In this document: positions 8,289 through 16,621 of the stretch, piece after piece | Layout of the letters: every line of letters begins with the position of its first letter | How positions within the stretch are numbered: position 1 is the stretch's first letter | Assembly (NCBI GenBank): GCA_023664445.1 | Contig: JAMPFN010000023.1 | Coordinates: forward strand, 1-32,191 | DNA: 32,191 bases | Reading direction: 5' to 3' | Origin: Clostridium sp. | Lineage (GTDB): Bacteria > Bacillota > Clostridia > Oscillospirales > Ruminococcaceae | Notes under the pieces: model-generated | What the model was told of the DNA's origin: nothing | Database searches by the model: none | Seen by the model: the letters and a program-made list of their open reading frames with translations, nothing else | Position numbers and translations under genes: made by a program

Positions 8289-9959
8289 TTAAATTGTAAA
8301 TTCAGAAACAAGCCGCTTAAGCGTATTTGCCTGTCCTGAAAGCTCAACGGCAGCCGCAGCAGACTCTTGCGATGTAGCTGAATTTGTCTGTATAACAGCC
8401 GAAACCTGTTCGATACCGACCTTGATCTGCGATACAGAATTGGCAGCCATATTGGAATCGTTGGATATTTTCAGGTTAAGACTTGCAACAAGTTCTGAAC
8501 TTTCCATTGCATTTTCCATTTTCTCGGCAGCGTCGCTTACGAGCGTATTTCCCTTGTCAATGGCAGCAACTGTATTTTCAATAAGCGCCGTGGTATTTTT
8601 AGCAGCCTCAGCACTTTTTCCTGCAAGATTTCTTACCTCATCGGCAACGACTGCAAAGCCCTTACCGGCTGCGCCTGCACGTGCAGCCTCAACGGCAGCG
8701 TTAAGCGCAAGAATATTTGTCTGGAACGCAATATCTTCAATGGTCTTGATGATTTTCTGTGTTTCATCAGACGACTGGCTTATCTCGCTCATTGCTCCGA
8801 CAAGTTCCTTCATCTTGGTGTTTGCGTCGCCCATTTCCTTAACGGATACGCTTGTCTTTTCATTTGCCTCTCCGGCATTTGTTGCATTATCATTGATCTG
8901 CTCAGCAACTGTCTGAATAGTAGCGGCAAGCTCCTGTACTGACGAAGCCTGTTCGGTCGTACTCTGAGAAAGCGCCTGTGCGCCGCTTGATACCTGATCA
9001 GAACCGGAAGAAACCTGATCAGCTGAATTATTGATGTCCGTTATTATATTACGCAACTTCACTGTAAGATTATTGGTAGAATCAAGAATGCCGGCATATG
9101 CTCCGATATACGATGCCTCATTTCGTGATTTTACCGAAAGATTTCCATTTGAAAGTTCCTTTAACACATAATCAATGTCACTTATAACTTCGTTAGTTTC
9201 GTTACACAGCGTTCTCATGTTGTTGGCAAGCTGACCGATCTCATCTTTTGAAGTATACTTGATCTCTACATCAAAATTACCGCGTGCGACCTTTTCAGCA
9301 GCTGCTTCGATTTCAGTTATACTGCCGGTTATCTGTTTTGTTATGTACATCGCCATAAATACGCCTACAATAATATCCAATACGCCGACTACCCATCCAA
9401 AAATGGAAATAAGATTTCCCGTTGAAACTCCATCTTCATAATTCTCTTCCGCCTCATTTACGGAAAATTCCCTTGCCGTTTCTATATGCTCCGACATTTC
9501 AGACATGATCGGCACTACAGATTCAAGATATACTGCAAACGCCTCTTCACTTTTATTGTCGTTGGCATACATTTTCAATTCATCCGTATTTGAGTTTAAT
9601 TTATCGTTAAGCTCGTAAATAGCGTCTATATCAGCCATATCTCCGTTGTAGGTGTCTTTAAGCTCTTCGATCACAGAATACATTCCTTCAACGGTTTCAT
9701 CAGCCGTATTAAACCTTGTCTTAATTACCTCAGGATCAGATTCACAAATCGCATGAAGTATGTTTTTGGCGGTGATGTTCAGTTCTTCGGCAAGCGAATC
9801 GAGATGCTGAACATTCTGATACGGCATTGTGTAGAATGATTTAAACTCTTTTGACATCATCGAGAATCCTCTTGAAGATGTAAGTACAAGAGTAAACAGC
9901 ATTAGCAAAACAAGACCGAATCCCACGATCATTTTTGTTGATACCTTCAAATTTTTCAT
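8289..9959 (-). CDS. Methyl-accepting chemotaxis protein
   Basis: A 556-residue transmembrane chemoreceptor. Transmembrane helix 1 (about 9-30) is followed by a four-helix-bundle ligand domain outside the cell (about 31-178), helix 2 (about 180-205) and a HAMP linker (about 207-258). The long cytoplasmic coiled coil carries the near-invariant hairpin tip, with [20 protein letters not shown] around residues 408-427. Repeated Gln/Ser/Ala pairs give candidate methylation sites. It starts at ATG 9959 with AAGGAGA upstream. No other chemotaxis or flagellar gene is in the window, so the partner CheA/CheW must lie elsewhere; in non-motile ruminococci such receptors may control something other than swimming. 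Ligand unknown. Confidence 0.93.
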   Translation of the reverse strand: MKNLKVSTKMIVGFGLVLLMLFTLVLTSSRGFSMMSKEFKSFYTMPYQNVQHLDSLAEELNITAKNILHAICESDPEVIKTRFNTADETVEGMYSVIEELKDTYNGDMADIDAIYELNDKLNSNTDELKMYANDNKSEEAFAVYLESVVPIMSEMSEHIETAREFSVNEAEENYEDGVSTGNLISIFGWVVGVLDIIVGVFMAMYITKQITGSITEIEAAAEKVARGNFDVEIKYTSKDEIGQLANNMRTLCNETNEVISDIDYVLKELSNGNLSVKSRNEASYIGAYAGILDSTNNLTVKLRNIITDINNSADQVSSGSDQVSSGAQALSQSTTEQASSVQELAATIQTVAEQINDNATNAGEANEKTSVSVKEMGDANTKMKELVGAMSEISQSSDETQKIIKTIEDIAFQTNILALNAAVEAARAGAAGKGFAVVADEVRNLAGKSAEAAKNTTALIENTVAAIDKGNTLVSDAAEKMENAMESSELVASLNLKISNDSNMAANSVSQIKVGIEQVSAVIQTNSATSQESAAAAVELSGQANTLKRLVSEFTI

Positions 9960-10047
9960 AGTGCAAATTCTCCTTCGTACAGATCTTTTTACTGTCAGGA
10001 AGTCTTAATTACGACTAACAATTAAAAAGTTCAAAATATTTATACAT

Positions 10048-10076
10048 ATTATATCATAGTTTTGACAAAAAATCAA
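10048..10076 (-). promoter_or_regulatory. Promoter of the chemoreceptor gene
   Basis: Minus-strand -35 TTGATT (10071-10076), 17-base spacer, -10 TATAAT (10048-10053), about 90 bases upstream of the start codon. Confidence 0.65.
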
Positions 10077-10286
10077 TACTTTCAATAAAATTTTACTTGT
10101 TTTTTTATTTATTTTTTTCTGTATATTGCAATTTATACTAAATATATGTAAAAATATAGTTAAGTATATCCAATTAAAGTTATACTAAAAGTAAAATATT
10201 TTAAATTTTACTATAAAATCACACGATCAGTATATATAAATATATGTCAAACGATTTGTATATAATGCCGAATTTTATAAAAACTA

Positions 10287-10315
10287 TTGACTTATATACG
10301 TCTTTAGGTTACAGT
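10287..10315 (+). promoter_or_regulatory. Possible promoter of the 10423 gene
   Basis: TTGACT (10287-10292), 17-base spacer, TACAGT (10310-10315). The -10 is only four of six, so this is tentative. It would give a leader of about 100 bases. Confidence 0.4.
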
Positions 10316-10422
10316 TAAATTATATTACTTTACAAAGCAATATATTATACTCATTAAATCTCCATTTTTCCGTCGCAAGGCGGCAAACGAAATCTATAAC
10401 AAATTAAACCGAGGTGTTTCAA

Positions 10423-11064
10423 TTGTCAAAATTCAGCGGATTCAATATAATTATGGAAAAAGTAAAAGAATCGGTAAGCGATTCAAAAGAGGAAATGGAG
10501 TCTGAGGATAAAGGATTTCATATAATACCGCAGGACGACAAGGCAAATTGCCGCAGTACCATGATAAAATATCAGCTTCCGGGTGTAATAATTCTTGCGT
10601 TATATTTAACCGCTCTGCTTGTTTGTTTTATAATCGATAAAAGAGTATTTCTGTTTTCGCTCGCATTTGGAGTAATAATCCTACCTATAGGAATTCATTG
10701 TCTGCGTCTGCTGTTTGTATTTTTATCTGACAATTTCGACATGTTCGGCGGAGAGATCGAAAGGTTTAACAGAATATGCAAAGATCATTCCAACAAAAAA
10801 AGTGACGCTAATCCGCCTCATGAGTATCCCTGCGCAATAATAAACGGCGTTGAAGCCCGCCTCAGACAAAATCAGGACAGGCGGCTTTCTCTTCAATGCG
10901 AGTCCGGACAAAAATATTTTTATATTTTAAGGATAAAACACAAATATATATCCGATGATGAATTTTTCTTTATAAACGCAGATTCTTCCCTCGCCGAAAA
11001 ACAAGAAGGATTCCATAATCCATACCGTGAAGGAAGAAAATGGTCGTCCAAAAGCCTTTATTAA
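10423..11064 (+). CDS. Hypothetical membrane protein with cytoplasmic domains
   Basis: A 213-residue protein that I do not recognise. The acidic, charged N-terminus (about 1-45) is followed by two adjacent hydrophobic helices (about 50-70 and 74-103). A polar C-terminal domain of about 110 residues with many Lys, Arg and aromatic residues follows. I choose TTG 10423 because GAGGTG lies six bases upstream; GTG 10414 overlaps that site and ATG 10453 has none. The same spacing and nearly the same bases precede the sigma factor's TTG at 18816. It stands alone between promoters. Confidence 0.65.
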   Translation: MSKFSGFNIIMEKVKESVSDSKEEMESEDKGFHIIPQDDKANCRSTMIKYQLPGVIILALYLTALLVCFIIDKRVFLFSLAFGVIILPIGIHCLRLLFVFLSDNFDMFGGEIERFNRICKDHSNKKSDANPPHEYPCAIINGVEARLRQNQDRRLSLQCESGQKYFYILRIKHKYISDDEFFFINADSSLAEKQEGFHNPYREGRKWSSKSLY

Positions 11065-11093
11065 CATTTTTCAGCATATAAAATCAAAATATC

Positions 11094-11122
11094 TTGACAA
11101 ATCCCCAAATCGGTTATATAAT
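11094..11122 (+). promoter_or_regulatory. Perfect consensus promoter of the comFB-GNAT pair
   Basis: TTGACA (11094-11099), 17-base spacer, TATAAT (11117-11122). Transcription should start near 11129, so the AAAACGTTTA palindrome at 11133-11142 would sit at the start of the transcript, a usual place for a repressor site. Confidence 0.85.
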
Positions 11123-11132
11123 GTAAGTATCG

Positions 11133-11142
11133 AAAACGTTTA
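11133..11142. promoter_or_regulatory. AAACGTTT palindrome at the transcription start
   Basis: AAAACGTTTA begins 10 bases after the -10 box and ends just before the ribosome binding site. It shares its core with the sites at 36-46 and 72-82. Operator function is inference. Confidence 0.3.
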
Positions 11143-11156
11143 TAAAGGAGGAATTT

Positions 11157-11432
11157 ATGGCTCTTGTAAATGCAATGGAAGAAATAGTAAAGGCAAAAAT
11201 AGATAAGCTTATTGCAGATACAGACGATTGCTGTACCTGTGATAAATGCCGCGAGGATATGGCATGTTTGGCGTTGAACGCTCTTCCTGCAAAATATGTA
11301 AGTACCAACAAAGGCGCGCTTTTTTCAAAGCTTTCTGCCATGGTCAAGCAAAATACTGCCGACATAGATGTCGCTTGTATAAATGCGATAAACTCTGTAA
11401 AGGATAACCCCAAGCATGATGATGAAGAATAA
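11157..11432 (+). CDS. ComFB-family protein
   Basis: A 91-residue protein of the late-competence ComFB family. The hallmark is the Cys-rich stretch CCTCDKCREDMACLALNALP (about residues 25-44) followed by KYVSTNKGALF. Family members have been reported as cyclic-dinucleotide receptors in cyanobacteria, whereas the Bacillus protein has no settled role; the role here is unknown. The start ATG 11157 has AAAGGAGG seven bases upstream. The gene overlaps the following acetyltransferase gene by 17 bases. No other competence gene is nearby. Confidence 0.85.
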   Translation: MALVNAMEEIVKAKIDKLIADTDDCCTCDKCREDMACLALNALPAKYVSTNKGALFSKLSAMVKQNTADIDVACINAINSVKDNPKHDDEE

Positions 11433-11859
11433 TTTTATAAACCTAAATGATTTAACAGTAAAGTACAATGAACTTAGTGCAGAAGAATACATTTTTCTAT
11501 GGAACAGCGTTTGGGACGGCGCGCCGAATCCGGAACAAACGGCACTTGCTATGAAGCATACCTTATTCCGGGTTTCTGTATATGACGGAGAGGAAATAGT
11601 TGCAATGGCGCGAATGATCGGAGATATTGGTCTGAATTATTATATCAAAGATGTTGTCGTCAGACCGGAATATCAGCGAAAGGGTATCGGAAAAATGCTC
11701 ATAAATGAGCTGCTGAAATACATAAATAACAATGCCGTTAAAGGTTCGGAAATTTTTATTGAGTTATGTGCGATGCCCGATAAAATCCCCTTTTATGAAA
11801 AATTAGGATTCTCTGCAAATGAGGCTCAAAGGTTAAAAATGGCATATAGTATCAAGTAA
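11416..11859 (+). CDS. GNAT-family N-acetyltransferase
   Basis: A 147-residue soluble acetyltransferase. Motif A is clear in VVRPEYQRKGIGKMLI (the acetyl-CoA binding Q/RxxGxG/A, about residues 87-102), and FYEKLGF near the C-terminus is the usual GNAT ending. The substrate cannot be told from sequence. Three successive ATGs (11416, 11419, 11422) lie inside the end of comFB, and AAGGAT at 11399-11404 favours the first. The 17-base overlap implies co-translation with comFB. Confidence 0.88.
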   Translation: MMMKNNFINLNDLTVKYNELSAEEYIFLWNSVWDGAPNPEQTALAMKHTLFRVSVYDGEEIVAMARMIGDIGLNYYIKDVVVRPEYQRKGIGKMLINELLKYINNNAVKGSEIFIELCAMPDKIPFYEKLGFSANEAQRLKMAYSIK

Positions 11860-11860
11860 A

Positions 11861-11900
11861 GGCAGAAGTCACCATTATCGGCAGCTTCTGCTCTTTTATT
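11861..11900 (+). terminator. Terminator after the GNAT gene
   Basis: GCAGAAG (11862-11868) pairs with CTTCTGC (11885-11891), followed by TCTTTTATT. It begins two bases after the stop codon. Confidence 0.75.
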
Positions 11901-11935
11901 GGGTACTGAACATGATCTTAGTTAGGAGTACTCAA

Positions 11936-12682
11936 ATGGAACGAAAAAGATATTACATATTAGATACAATACGCGGATTTACACTGCTGAACATGATCGC
12001 ATACCACGCAATTTGGGATCTTGTAAACATATTTAATCTCAATTGGCAATGGTATCGTTCAGAGGGCGCGCATATTTGGCAGCAGTTTATTTGCTGCACT
12101 TTTATTATGCTGTCGGGATTTTGTCAGCCGCTCGGCAGAAGCTCTCTTAAAAGAGGACTAATAGTCTTTGCTTCGGGAGCGGTCATATCGCTTGCAACGA
12201 TTATTTTTATGCCTGAAAGCAGGATAGTTTTTGGTGTGCTGACACTTATAGGTTCATGTATGATAATCTCGTTTTTTACGAAAAATATCGTTAAAAAAAT
12301 ACCGCCTGTCATCGGCTTTATTGTAAGCGTCGCGGTATTCAACATGTTCAGACATATCAGCAAAGGGTATATCGGACCTAAAGATATACGAATCGTAGAG
12401 CTTCCCGATTTTCTGTATAAAAATAACGTTACGTCTTACCTCGGATTCCCTCACGAAAGCTTTTTCTCAACAGATTATTTCCCATTATTTCCGTGGATCT
12501 TTTTGTTTTTATCAGGAATTTTTTTATTCTATACTGCTCAAAGGTATGATCTGCTTAAACATCTCGAACACAGTCTGTCAAAGCCGATCGAATGGCTCGG
12601 AAAACATTCCTTGATAATATATATGATACACCAACCTGTAATTTATGCGGTTTTGTATTTAGGCAAGCTTTTATTAAAATAA
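11936..12682 (+). CDS. Membrane acyltransferase, HGSNAT-catalytic-like (DUF1624 type)
   Basis: A 248-residue integral membrane protein with about seven hydrophobic helices. It starts with RYYILDTIRGFTLLNMIAYH, the lD-x-RG-f...yH signature of the heparan-alpha-glucosaminide acetyltransferase catalytic domain family; the His is the presumed acetyl-accepting or catalytic residue in that family. The C-terminal LGKHSLIIYMIHQP is also characteristic. Bacterial members are thought to acetylate envelope or extracellular sugars, but the substrate here is unknown. The start ATG 11936 has TTAGGAG seven bases upstream; an in-frame ATG at 11912 has no site. No strong promoter is seen in front of it. Confidence 0.82.
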   Translation: MERKRYYILDTIRGFTLLNMIAYHAIWDLVNIFNLNWQWYRSEGAHIWQQFICCTFIMLSGFCQPLGRSSLKRGLIVFASGAVISLATIIFMPESRIVFGVLTLIGSCMIISFFTKNIVKKIPPVIGFIVSVAVFNMFRHISKGYIGPKDIRIVELPDFLYKNNVTSYLGFPHESFFSTDYFPLFPWIFLFLSGIFLFYTAQRYDLLKHLEHSLSKPIEWLGKHSLIIYMIHQPVIYAVLYLGKLLLK

Positions 12683-12684
12683 AA

Positions 12685-12714
12685 ACACAGTACCGAAAAT
12701 GATACTGTGTATAA
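12685..12714 (+). terminator. Terminator after the acyltransferase gene
   Basis: ACACAGTA (12685-12692) pairs with TACTGTGT (12703-12710), followed by ATAAAAA. It lies just before the convergent dispersed palindrome copy C. Confidence 0.65.
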
Positions 12715-12730
12715 AAACCTGATTTTAATT

Positions 12731-12755
12731 GGACGCCCTCTCTTGCAGGGCGTCC
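12731..12755 (-). repeat. Dispersed palindrome, copy C (inverted orientation)
   Basis: Eight-base arms GGACGCCC/GGGCGTCC enclose the loop, which on the minus strand reads TGCAAGAGA. It lies between convergent genes and may end transcription of the Hsp70-like gene. Confidence 0.85.
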
Positions 12756-12773
12756 ATTCTTTAAAAAGTCATT

Positions 12774-15725
12774 TTAAAGTTCTATTTTCTGTGGCGGTAT
12801 GAGATAACTGTCATTATCGATATCGTCCTTATTTGCAACGGCATACTCGATAACGTTCGGCTTTACTGCTCTGATAAATACAGCCACATTATCGTCCTCA
12901 AACGTTTCGGGAAGAACGCATTTCTTCTTTTTAACTTCGGAAATAGGCGTATTTCCGCTTTCAACCTCCGGAAGATTTGAATAGTATACCTCAAAGTCGG
13001 AGTAATAAGCGTCCGTAAATATTACCCACTCATTATAAGCGGCATCCTTTGAAATAACCGAACTGAACTTTCTTCTGACATTTCTTCCGATATAGTACTT
13101 AAACGGCACTTCCGCGGCAGAATTAAGCTGAGATTTTACAAGGATTCCCGAACCTGTTCTTCCGCTTAAAAGACCATACGCAACTCCCGTTTTTCCGTTT
13201 GCGCGCGTAATTGAGTCAATATTAATATCAACACCGTTTTCGATCTGTATTTCATCAGCCTCGGGCGTTCCGAGCGGCGGATATATAACAGGGAAATCTT
13301 CTCCGGAAAATCCTGACATTTTAGAATTCCAGTCAGCTTTATACTTATTGAACAGCTTCTTGACGATAGGTGATTTACTTGAATTACCTGCAAGAAAAAT
13401 CGAAATACTCTTCCATTTCTTAACATTTGCAGCTGCATAATTCTGCTCGAATGCTTGGAAGAAATTGCTAACTCCCTTTTCGATTCTCTCTTCAAGAATT
13501 TTTATCATATCGATATGGATATTGTTCTTTTCATCATCAAGAGAAAGAGCGATACCCGACTGTATCTTACCGTTTTTATCAAGCAGATCAACTGTGATCT
13601 TGCCCTCAAACGGGAATATTTCCTTAGAAGGCGGAGTTATTTCGCCGTTTTCACTCAAAGTAAGATTCTCAACGAAAGGTCTGAGTATCTCCATAAGCGA
13701 TTTTGTATTTCTCTTAGCTTCCTGCGAATTGCTGATAAGCGCCTCAGAACCATCGAATTTATCGCATTGCTCGGGCTTGAAGAATGTAAATCCCGCGCTC
13801 TTATCGTTTTTAAGAAGAATATCAGAATTTGCCTTGAATATCTCAAATGTAAGCAGCTCAAGCAGATTTTCGCCGCCGAGATACTGGTCGCCCCCTGCGC
13901 CGAAATGCTCGACAACATAATCGTAACGTCTTTCCTTCATCTGTGACGGGTCGGAATAACGCCACACGCCGAAATCGAAATCGGTAGTACCGCCGCCGAA
14001 GTCAAAAATACCATAGAATACGGGTTCGTCTTCGCCCGGTTCTATATTGAACTGCTGCAAAGCGCAGATAGCGTAGCACGCAGGCTCGCTTGCTCCTGCC
14101 TGAACTCTGAAATGCGACATTATTTCATTGTCTTTCAGTATGATCTCGGGGAGCGATTTTTTGAGTCCCTTGCTGAAACTGTCGATTATCTTTTCTCTGA
14201 TAGCCTTTTCATAGGTTACAGGAAACGACATGATATAATCAAGATAAATACCGTTTCTCATGTTGTTTATGAAAAGTCCGAGATAATATGCGTATATCTC
14301 AACAGGATTAAAGCTGCCGCTTTCTATTTCAAAAAATGACGGCAAAACGAAGTTATTATCATTCTGATCTTTTATATTTATCTGACGTCCCGATGTTCCG
14401 GCACCGCACCATTGCTTTATATCATAAAAGTAAGAATAGAAGTCCTCGCCGCTTTTAAGTTCATTGAAGTTATTCTGCGCAGTATGTGAAACTGTCAGAT
14501 CCTGCCACTTTGTTTCAGGTCTGCCGAGAGAGGAGTTATATTTTGCAATAAAGTTTTCAAGGTCGATAAACTCCATTACGGTCGGATTTTCATAGTGCTT
14601 CGGCACGGCTCTCTTGCTGACTTGTCCCATACCAATTCTGTGAAGATACGTTTTATCGGAGCCGTCCTGATAAGAAACGACTGTTGATTTCGTACCAAAA
14701 TCAATGCCTACAAGACCGTCCCAATGGATATCCTCGGCAGGATGTCTGCCGACAAGATTAGCGTCGATCTCGATCTCGGTCTTATTTTCGGGAACGCTGT
14801 CCGTCCAAAGATCCCAATGACCGTTATTTATATCGGTAAGACGTTTTAAGTCATAAGGCTCGATATCGGCTCTGTAAAGATCGCAGTTAAGAAATTCCTG
14901 CGCAAACGATTCCAACGCGTCGCCCGTAAGCTGTATCGGGTTTTTCTTGCATTGCGACTTTACAAATTCAGCTACCTTTTCCTTTTCAAAGGAAATGCCG
15001 AATATCTTCTTTACCTTGCCGTCAATGATGTCCTGTTTTAAGGAATCGGAAACTGTTATCTTGTTCTGCGCGCTGACAGTAATGTACTTATGCTTTGCCA
15101 TATCGATAAACTGTTTAAGCTTATTTTTGCTTTCAACGCTCATATCAACAGGCACTAAATCGTACATAACGAAATTCATGAAAACATTTTTATCGGTAAA
15201 GCAGTACACGGGAATATTAATAGAGCCCGGATCGTCGTAATCCCATGTATTTGCGCTTCCGTCCTTTATATTAATGCAGCCCTGATAATCATTTTTTACG
15301 ATACAGGAAACAAGACTCCAATGCTTTCCAGAGTAGCTGTCATTTTTATTGATGATCTTATCTTTCGGGCTTACAAGTCTGTTTTCTTCTTTATTCTCAA
15401 AAAACATGCGAAGAGCTTGTTTCTGCCCCATTTCCTGACAGGTAAAGCCTTCAAAATCCTCAAAATATTTTCTTGAACACTTTTCCCTCGTACTGTCCTT
15501 TATAACAAGATTTTCACTATGCACATAGTACACGTTCTTGTTTTCTATCTGTACCCATTCGGTTTCGGCAAGCTCTTCGAGTTCTGCGATAAGCGGTTTG
15601 CACACCTCGTTTATGATCTTTTTAACTTCCGGAAATTTAAGCTTTCTGCCATAAGAAACCAAATCGTCATTCAAAAAGAAATCGTCCGAAACACAAATTT
15701 TTCTCGTAATTTTTGTATTTGCCAT
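12774..15725 (-). CDS. Very large divergent Hsp70-family (actin-fold ATPase) protein
   Basis: A 983-residue protein, against about 610-640 for DnaK. An N-terminal region of about 330 residues that I do not recognise precedes the Hsp70/actin ATPase fold. The phosphate-1 loop VGIDFGTKSTVVS is near residue 332, the phosphate-2 loop FDFGGGTTDFDFG near 573 and the adenosine motif IFLAGNSSKSPIV near 775. After the ATPase comes a C-terminal stretch of about 130 residues that may be beta-rich, but no DnaK-type substrate-binding domain or EEVD-like tail is evident. The start ATG 15725 is three bases after the GrpE-like gene, with GAGGAT in that gene's end, so the two are coupled. Likely an ATP-driven chaperone or scaffold; client unknown. 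Confidence 0.82.
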   Translation of the reverse strand: MANTKITRKICVSDDFFLNDDLVSYGRKLKFPEVKKIINEVCKPLIAELEELAETEWVQIENKNVYYVHSENLVIKDSTREKCSRKYFEDFEGFTCQEMGQKQALRMFFENKEENRLVSPKDKIINKNDSYSGKHWSLVSCIVKNDYQGCINIKDGSANTWDYDDPGSINIPVYCFTDKNVFMNFVMYDLVPVDMSVESKNKLKQFIDMAKHKYITVSAQNKITVSDSLKQDIIDGKVKKIFGISFEKEKVAEFVKSQCKKNPIQLTGDALESFAQEFLNCDLYRADIEPYDLKRLTDINNGHWDLWTDSVPENKTEIEIDANLVGRHPAEDIHWDGLVGIDFGTKSTVVSYQDGSDKTYLHRIGMGQVSKRAVPKHYENPTVMEFIDLENFIAKYNSSLGRPETKWQDLTVSHTAQNNFNELKSGEDFYSYFYDIKQWCGAGTSGRQINIKDQNDNNFVLPSFFEIESGSFNPVEIYAYYLGLFINNMRNGIYLDYIMSFPVTYEKAIREKIIDSFSKGLKKSLPEIILKDNEIMSHFRVQAGASEPACYAICALQQFNIEPGEDEPVFYGIFDFGGGTTDFDFGVWRYSDPSQMKERRYDYVVEHFGAGGDQYLGGENLLELLTFEIFKANSDILLKNDKSAGFTFFKPEQCDKFDGSEALISNSQEAKRNTKSLMEILRPFVENLTLSENGEITPPSKEIFPFEGKITVDLLDKNGKIQSGIALSLDDEKNNIHIDMIKILEERIEKGVSNFFQAFEQNYAAANVKKWKSISIFLAGNSSKSPIVKKLFNKYKADWNSKMSGFSGEDFPVIYPPLGTPEADEIQIENGVDINIDSITRANGKTGVAYGLLSGRTGSGILVKSQLNSAAEVPFKYYIGRNVRRKFSSVISKDAAYNEWVIFTDAYYSDFEVYYSNLPEVESGNTPISEVKKKKCVLPETFEDDNVAVFIRAVKPNVIEYAVANKDDIDNDSYLIPPQKIEL

Positions 15726-15728
15726 ATT

Positions 15729-16403
15729 TTATATCCTCACAATCGATTTTTCCATTATTTTTCCGTTAGTATTGTTCTTATACCCTTTAAGAAGGATTTC
15801 CGTTATTTCCCCCGTCACAGCGCTTTTGCTGCCTTTGGAATGAAAATCGCTGTCAAAAAGATCACCGGGTTTTACGTCCAAAATACTGTATTCTTCGTAT
15901 ATTTCATTATATTTATTGAAAAGCCATTCAAAAATATAAGTCATGCGTTCAATTTCCTCAGCCGATGTGTTGTCGAGCCGATAGGAAATATTTTTCCACA
16001 AAGCCTCTATATTTCTCCATTGCCCTGCGGAAATAATAAAATGCAGCACAGATACGGTAGAAATGATATTGGAAAGACTTTTTAGTATTTCAGAGTCAAG
16101 CGAGCAGTAAGCTTCATAGACCTTTTCCGATTCCGAATAATCGTCGGCATATTTTTTCAGCTTTTTACTCAAAGCGTCAGACATATCGTTATAAAGCCCC
16201 AGCTGTTCTTTCAAGCTTTCGTTTTCCTTTTTAAGCTTGTTTTTTTCTTTTTTAAGAAGTTCAAGCTTATCGTCGGAAGCTTTTTTCTCCGGCGGCGCGC
16301 TCTGCCGCTTCGGCTTCTTGGAAGCAATAGAAACGATTTTTTTCATAACATCGTCGTCGTCAAGCATAGACAAAAGCTCTTTGACATCCTTTTTTGAACT
16401 CAC
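15729..16403 (-). CDS. GrpE-like coiled-coil protein, partner of the Hsp70-like gene
   Basis: A 224-residue protein. A Lys/Glu-rich coiled coil spans about residues 45-105. The C-terminal about 45 residues resemble the GrpE beta-domain: a FDSDFH segment (compare LDPNVH in E. coli GrpE), then TGEITEILLKGYKNNTNGKI, matching the G-x-V...KGY...I pattern. GrpE proteins exchange nucleotide on Hsp70, and the next gene is a divergent Hsp70, which supports the call. The middle (about 110-170) is not GrpE-like that I can see. I choose GTG 16403, because AAGGAG lies seven bases upstream; ATG 16409 is too close to that site, and the upstream ATG at 16487 lies before the promoter. Confidence 0.65.
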   Translation of the reverse strand: MSSKKDVKELLSMLDDDDVMKKIVSIASKKPKRQSAPPEKKASDDKLELLKKEKNKLKKENESLKEQLGLYNDMSDALSKKLKKYADDYSESEKVYEAYCSLDSEILKSLSNIISTVSVLHFIISAGQWRNIEALWKNISYRLDNTSAEEIERMTYIFEWLFNKYNEIYEEYSILDVKPGDLFDSDFHSKGSKSAVTGEITEILLKGYKNNTNGKIMEKSIVRI

Positions 16404-16451
16404 TTGCATTCTCCTTAACAATATCAGCATAAAAATACTATTAATATTTTT

Positions 16452-16480
16452 ATTATACATCATATCAGCCGTTTTGTCAA
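16452..16480 (-). promoter_or_regulatory. Perfect consensus promoter of the GrpE-like/Hsp70-like operon
   Basis: Minus-strand TTGACA (16475-16480), 17-base spacer, TATAAT (16452-16457). The transcript would start near 16445, about 40 bases before GTG 16403. There is no CIRCE-like inverted repeat around it, so regulation by HrcA is not indicated. Confidence 0.85.
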
Positions 16481-16584
16481 CACGCATTATGTATATCTTT
16501 TTATATCAATATATTCATTTGACGTTTTTTATCAATTTATTTTACAAAATGTAAAAAAAGTGTGTAATTATCACAAGCAAAACA

Positions 16585-16610
16585 AGAGCATATCCAAACG
16601 GATATGCTCT
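16585..16610 (-). terminator. Terminator after the anti-sigma gene
   Basis: AGAGCATATCC (16585-16595) pairs perfectly with GGATATGCTCT (16600-16610) across an AAAC loop. The U-tract on the minus strand is interrupted (TGTTTTG), so it may be only moderately efficient. Confidence 0.75.
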
Positions 16611-16621
16611 TTAGGACAAAT

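Larger units (their letters stand above)
9960..10422. other. A+T-rich intergenic region with divergent promoters
   Basis: About 460 bases, strongly A+T-rich in the middle, with no open frame of note. It holds the chemoreceptor promoter (10048-10076) and a weaker rightward one (10287-10315). The GC-richer patch at about 10370-10392 just before the next gene has no clear hairpin or riboswitch match. Confidence 0.6.

Noticed and set aside
10365..10422. Possible cyclic-di-GMP riboswitch before the 10423 gene (GGCGGCAAACGA)
   Set aside because: Only a few bases recall the GEMM consensus; the paired stems and the GGGACGCAAAG part are absent.
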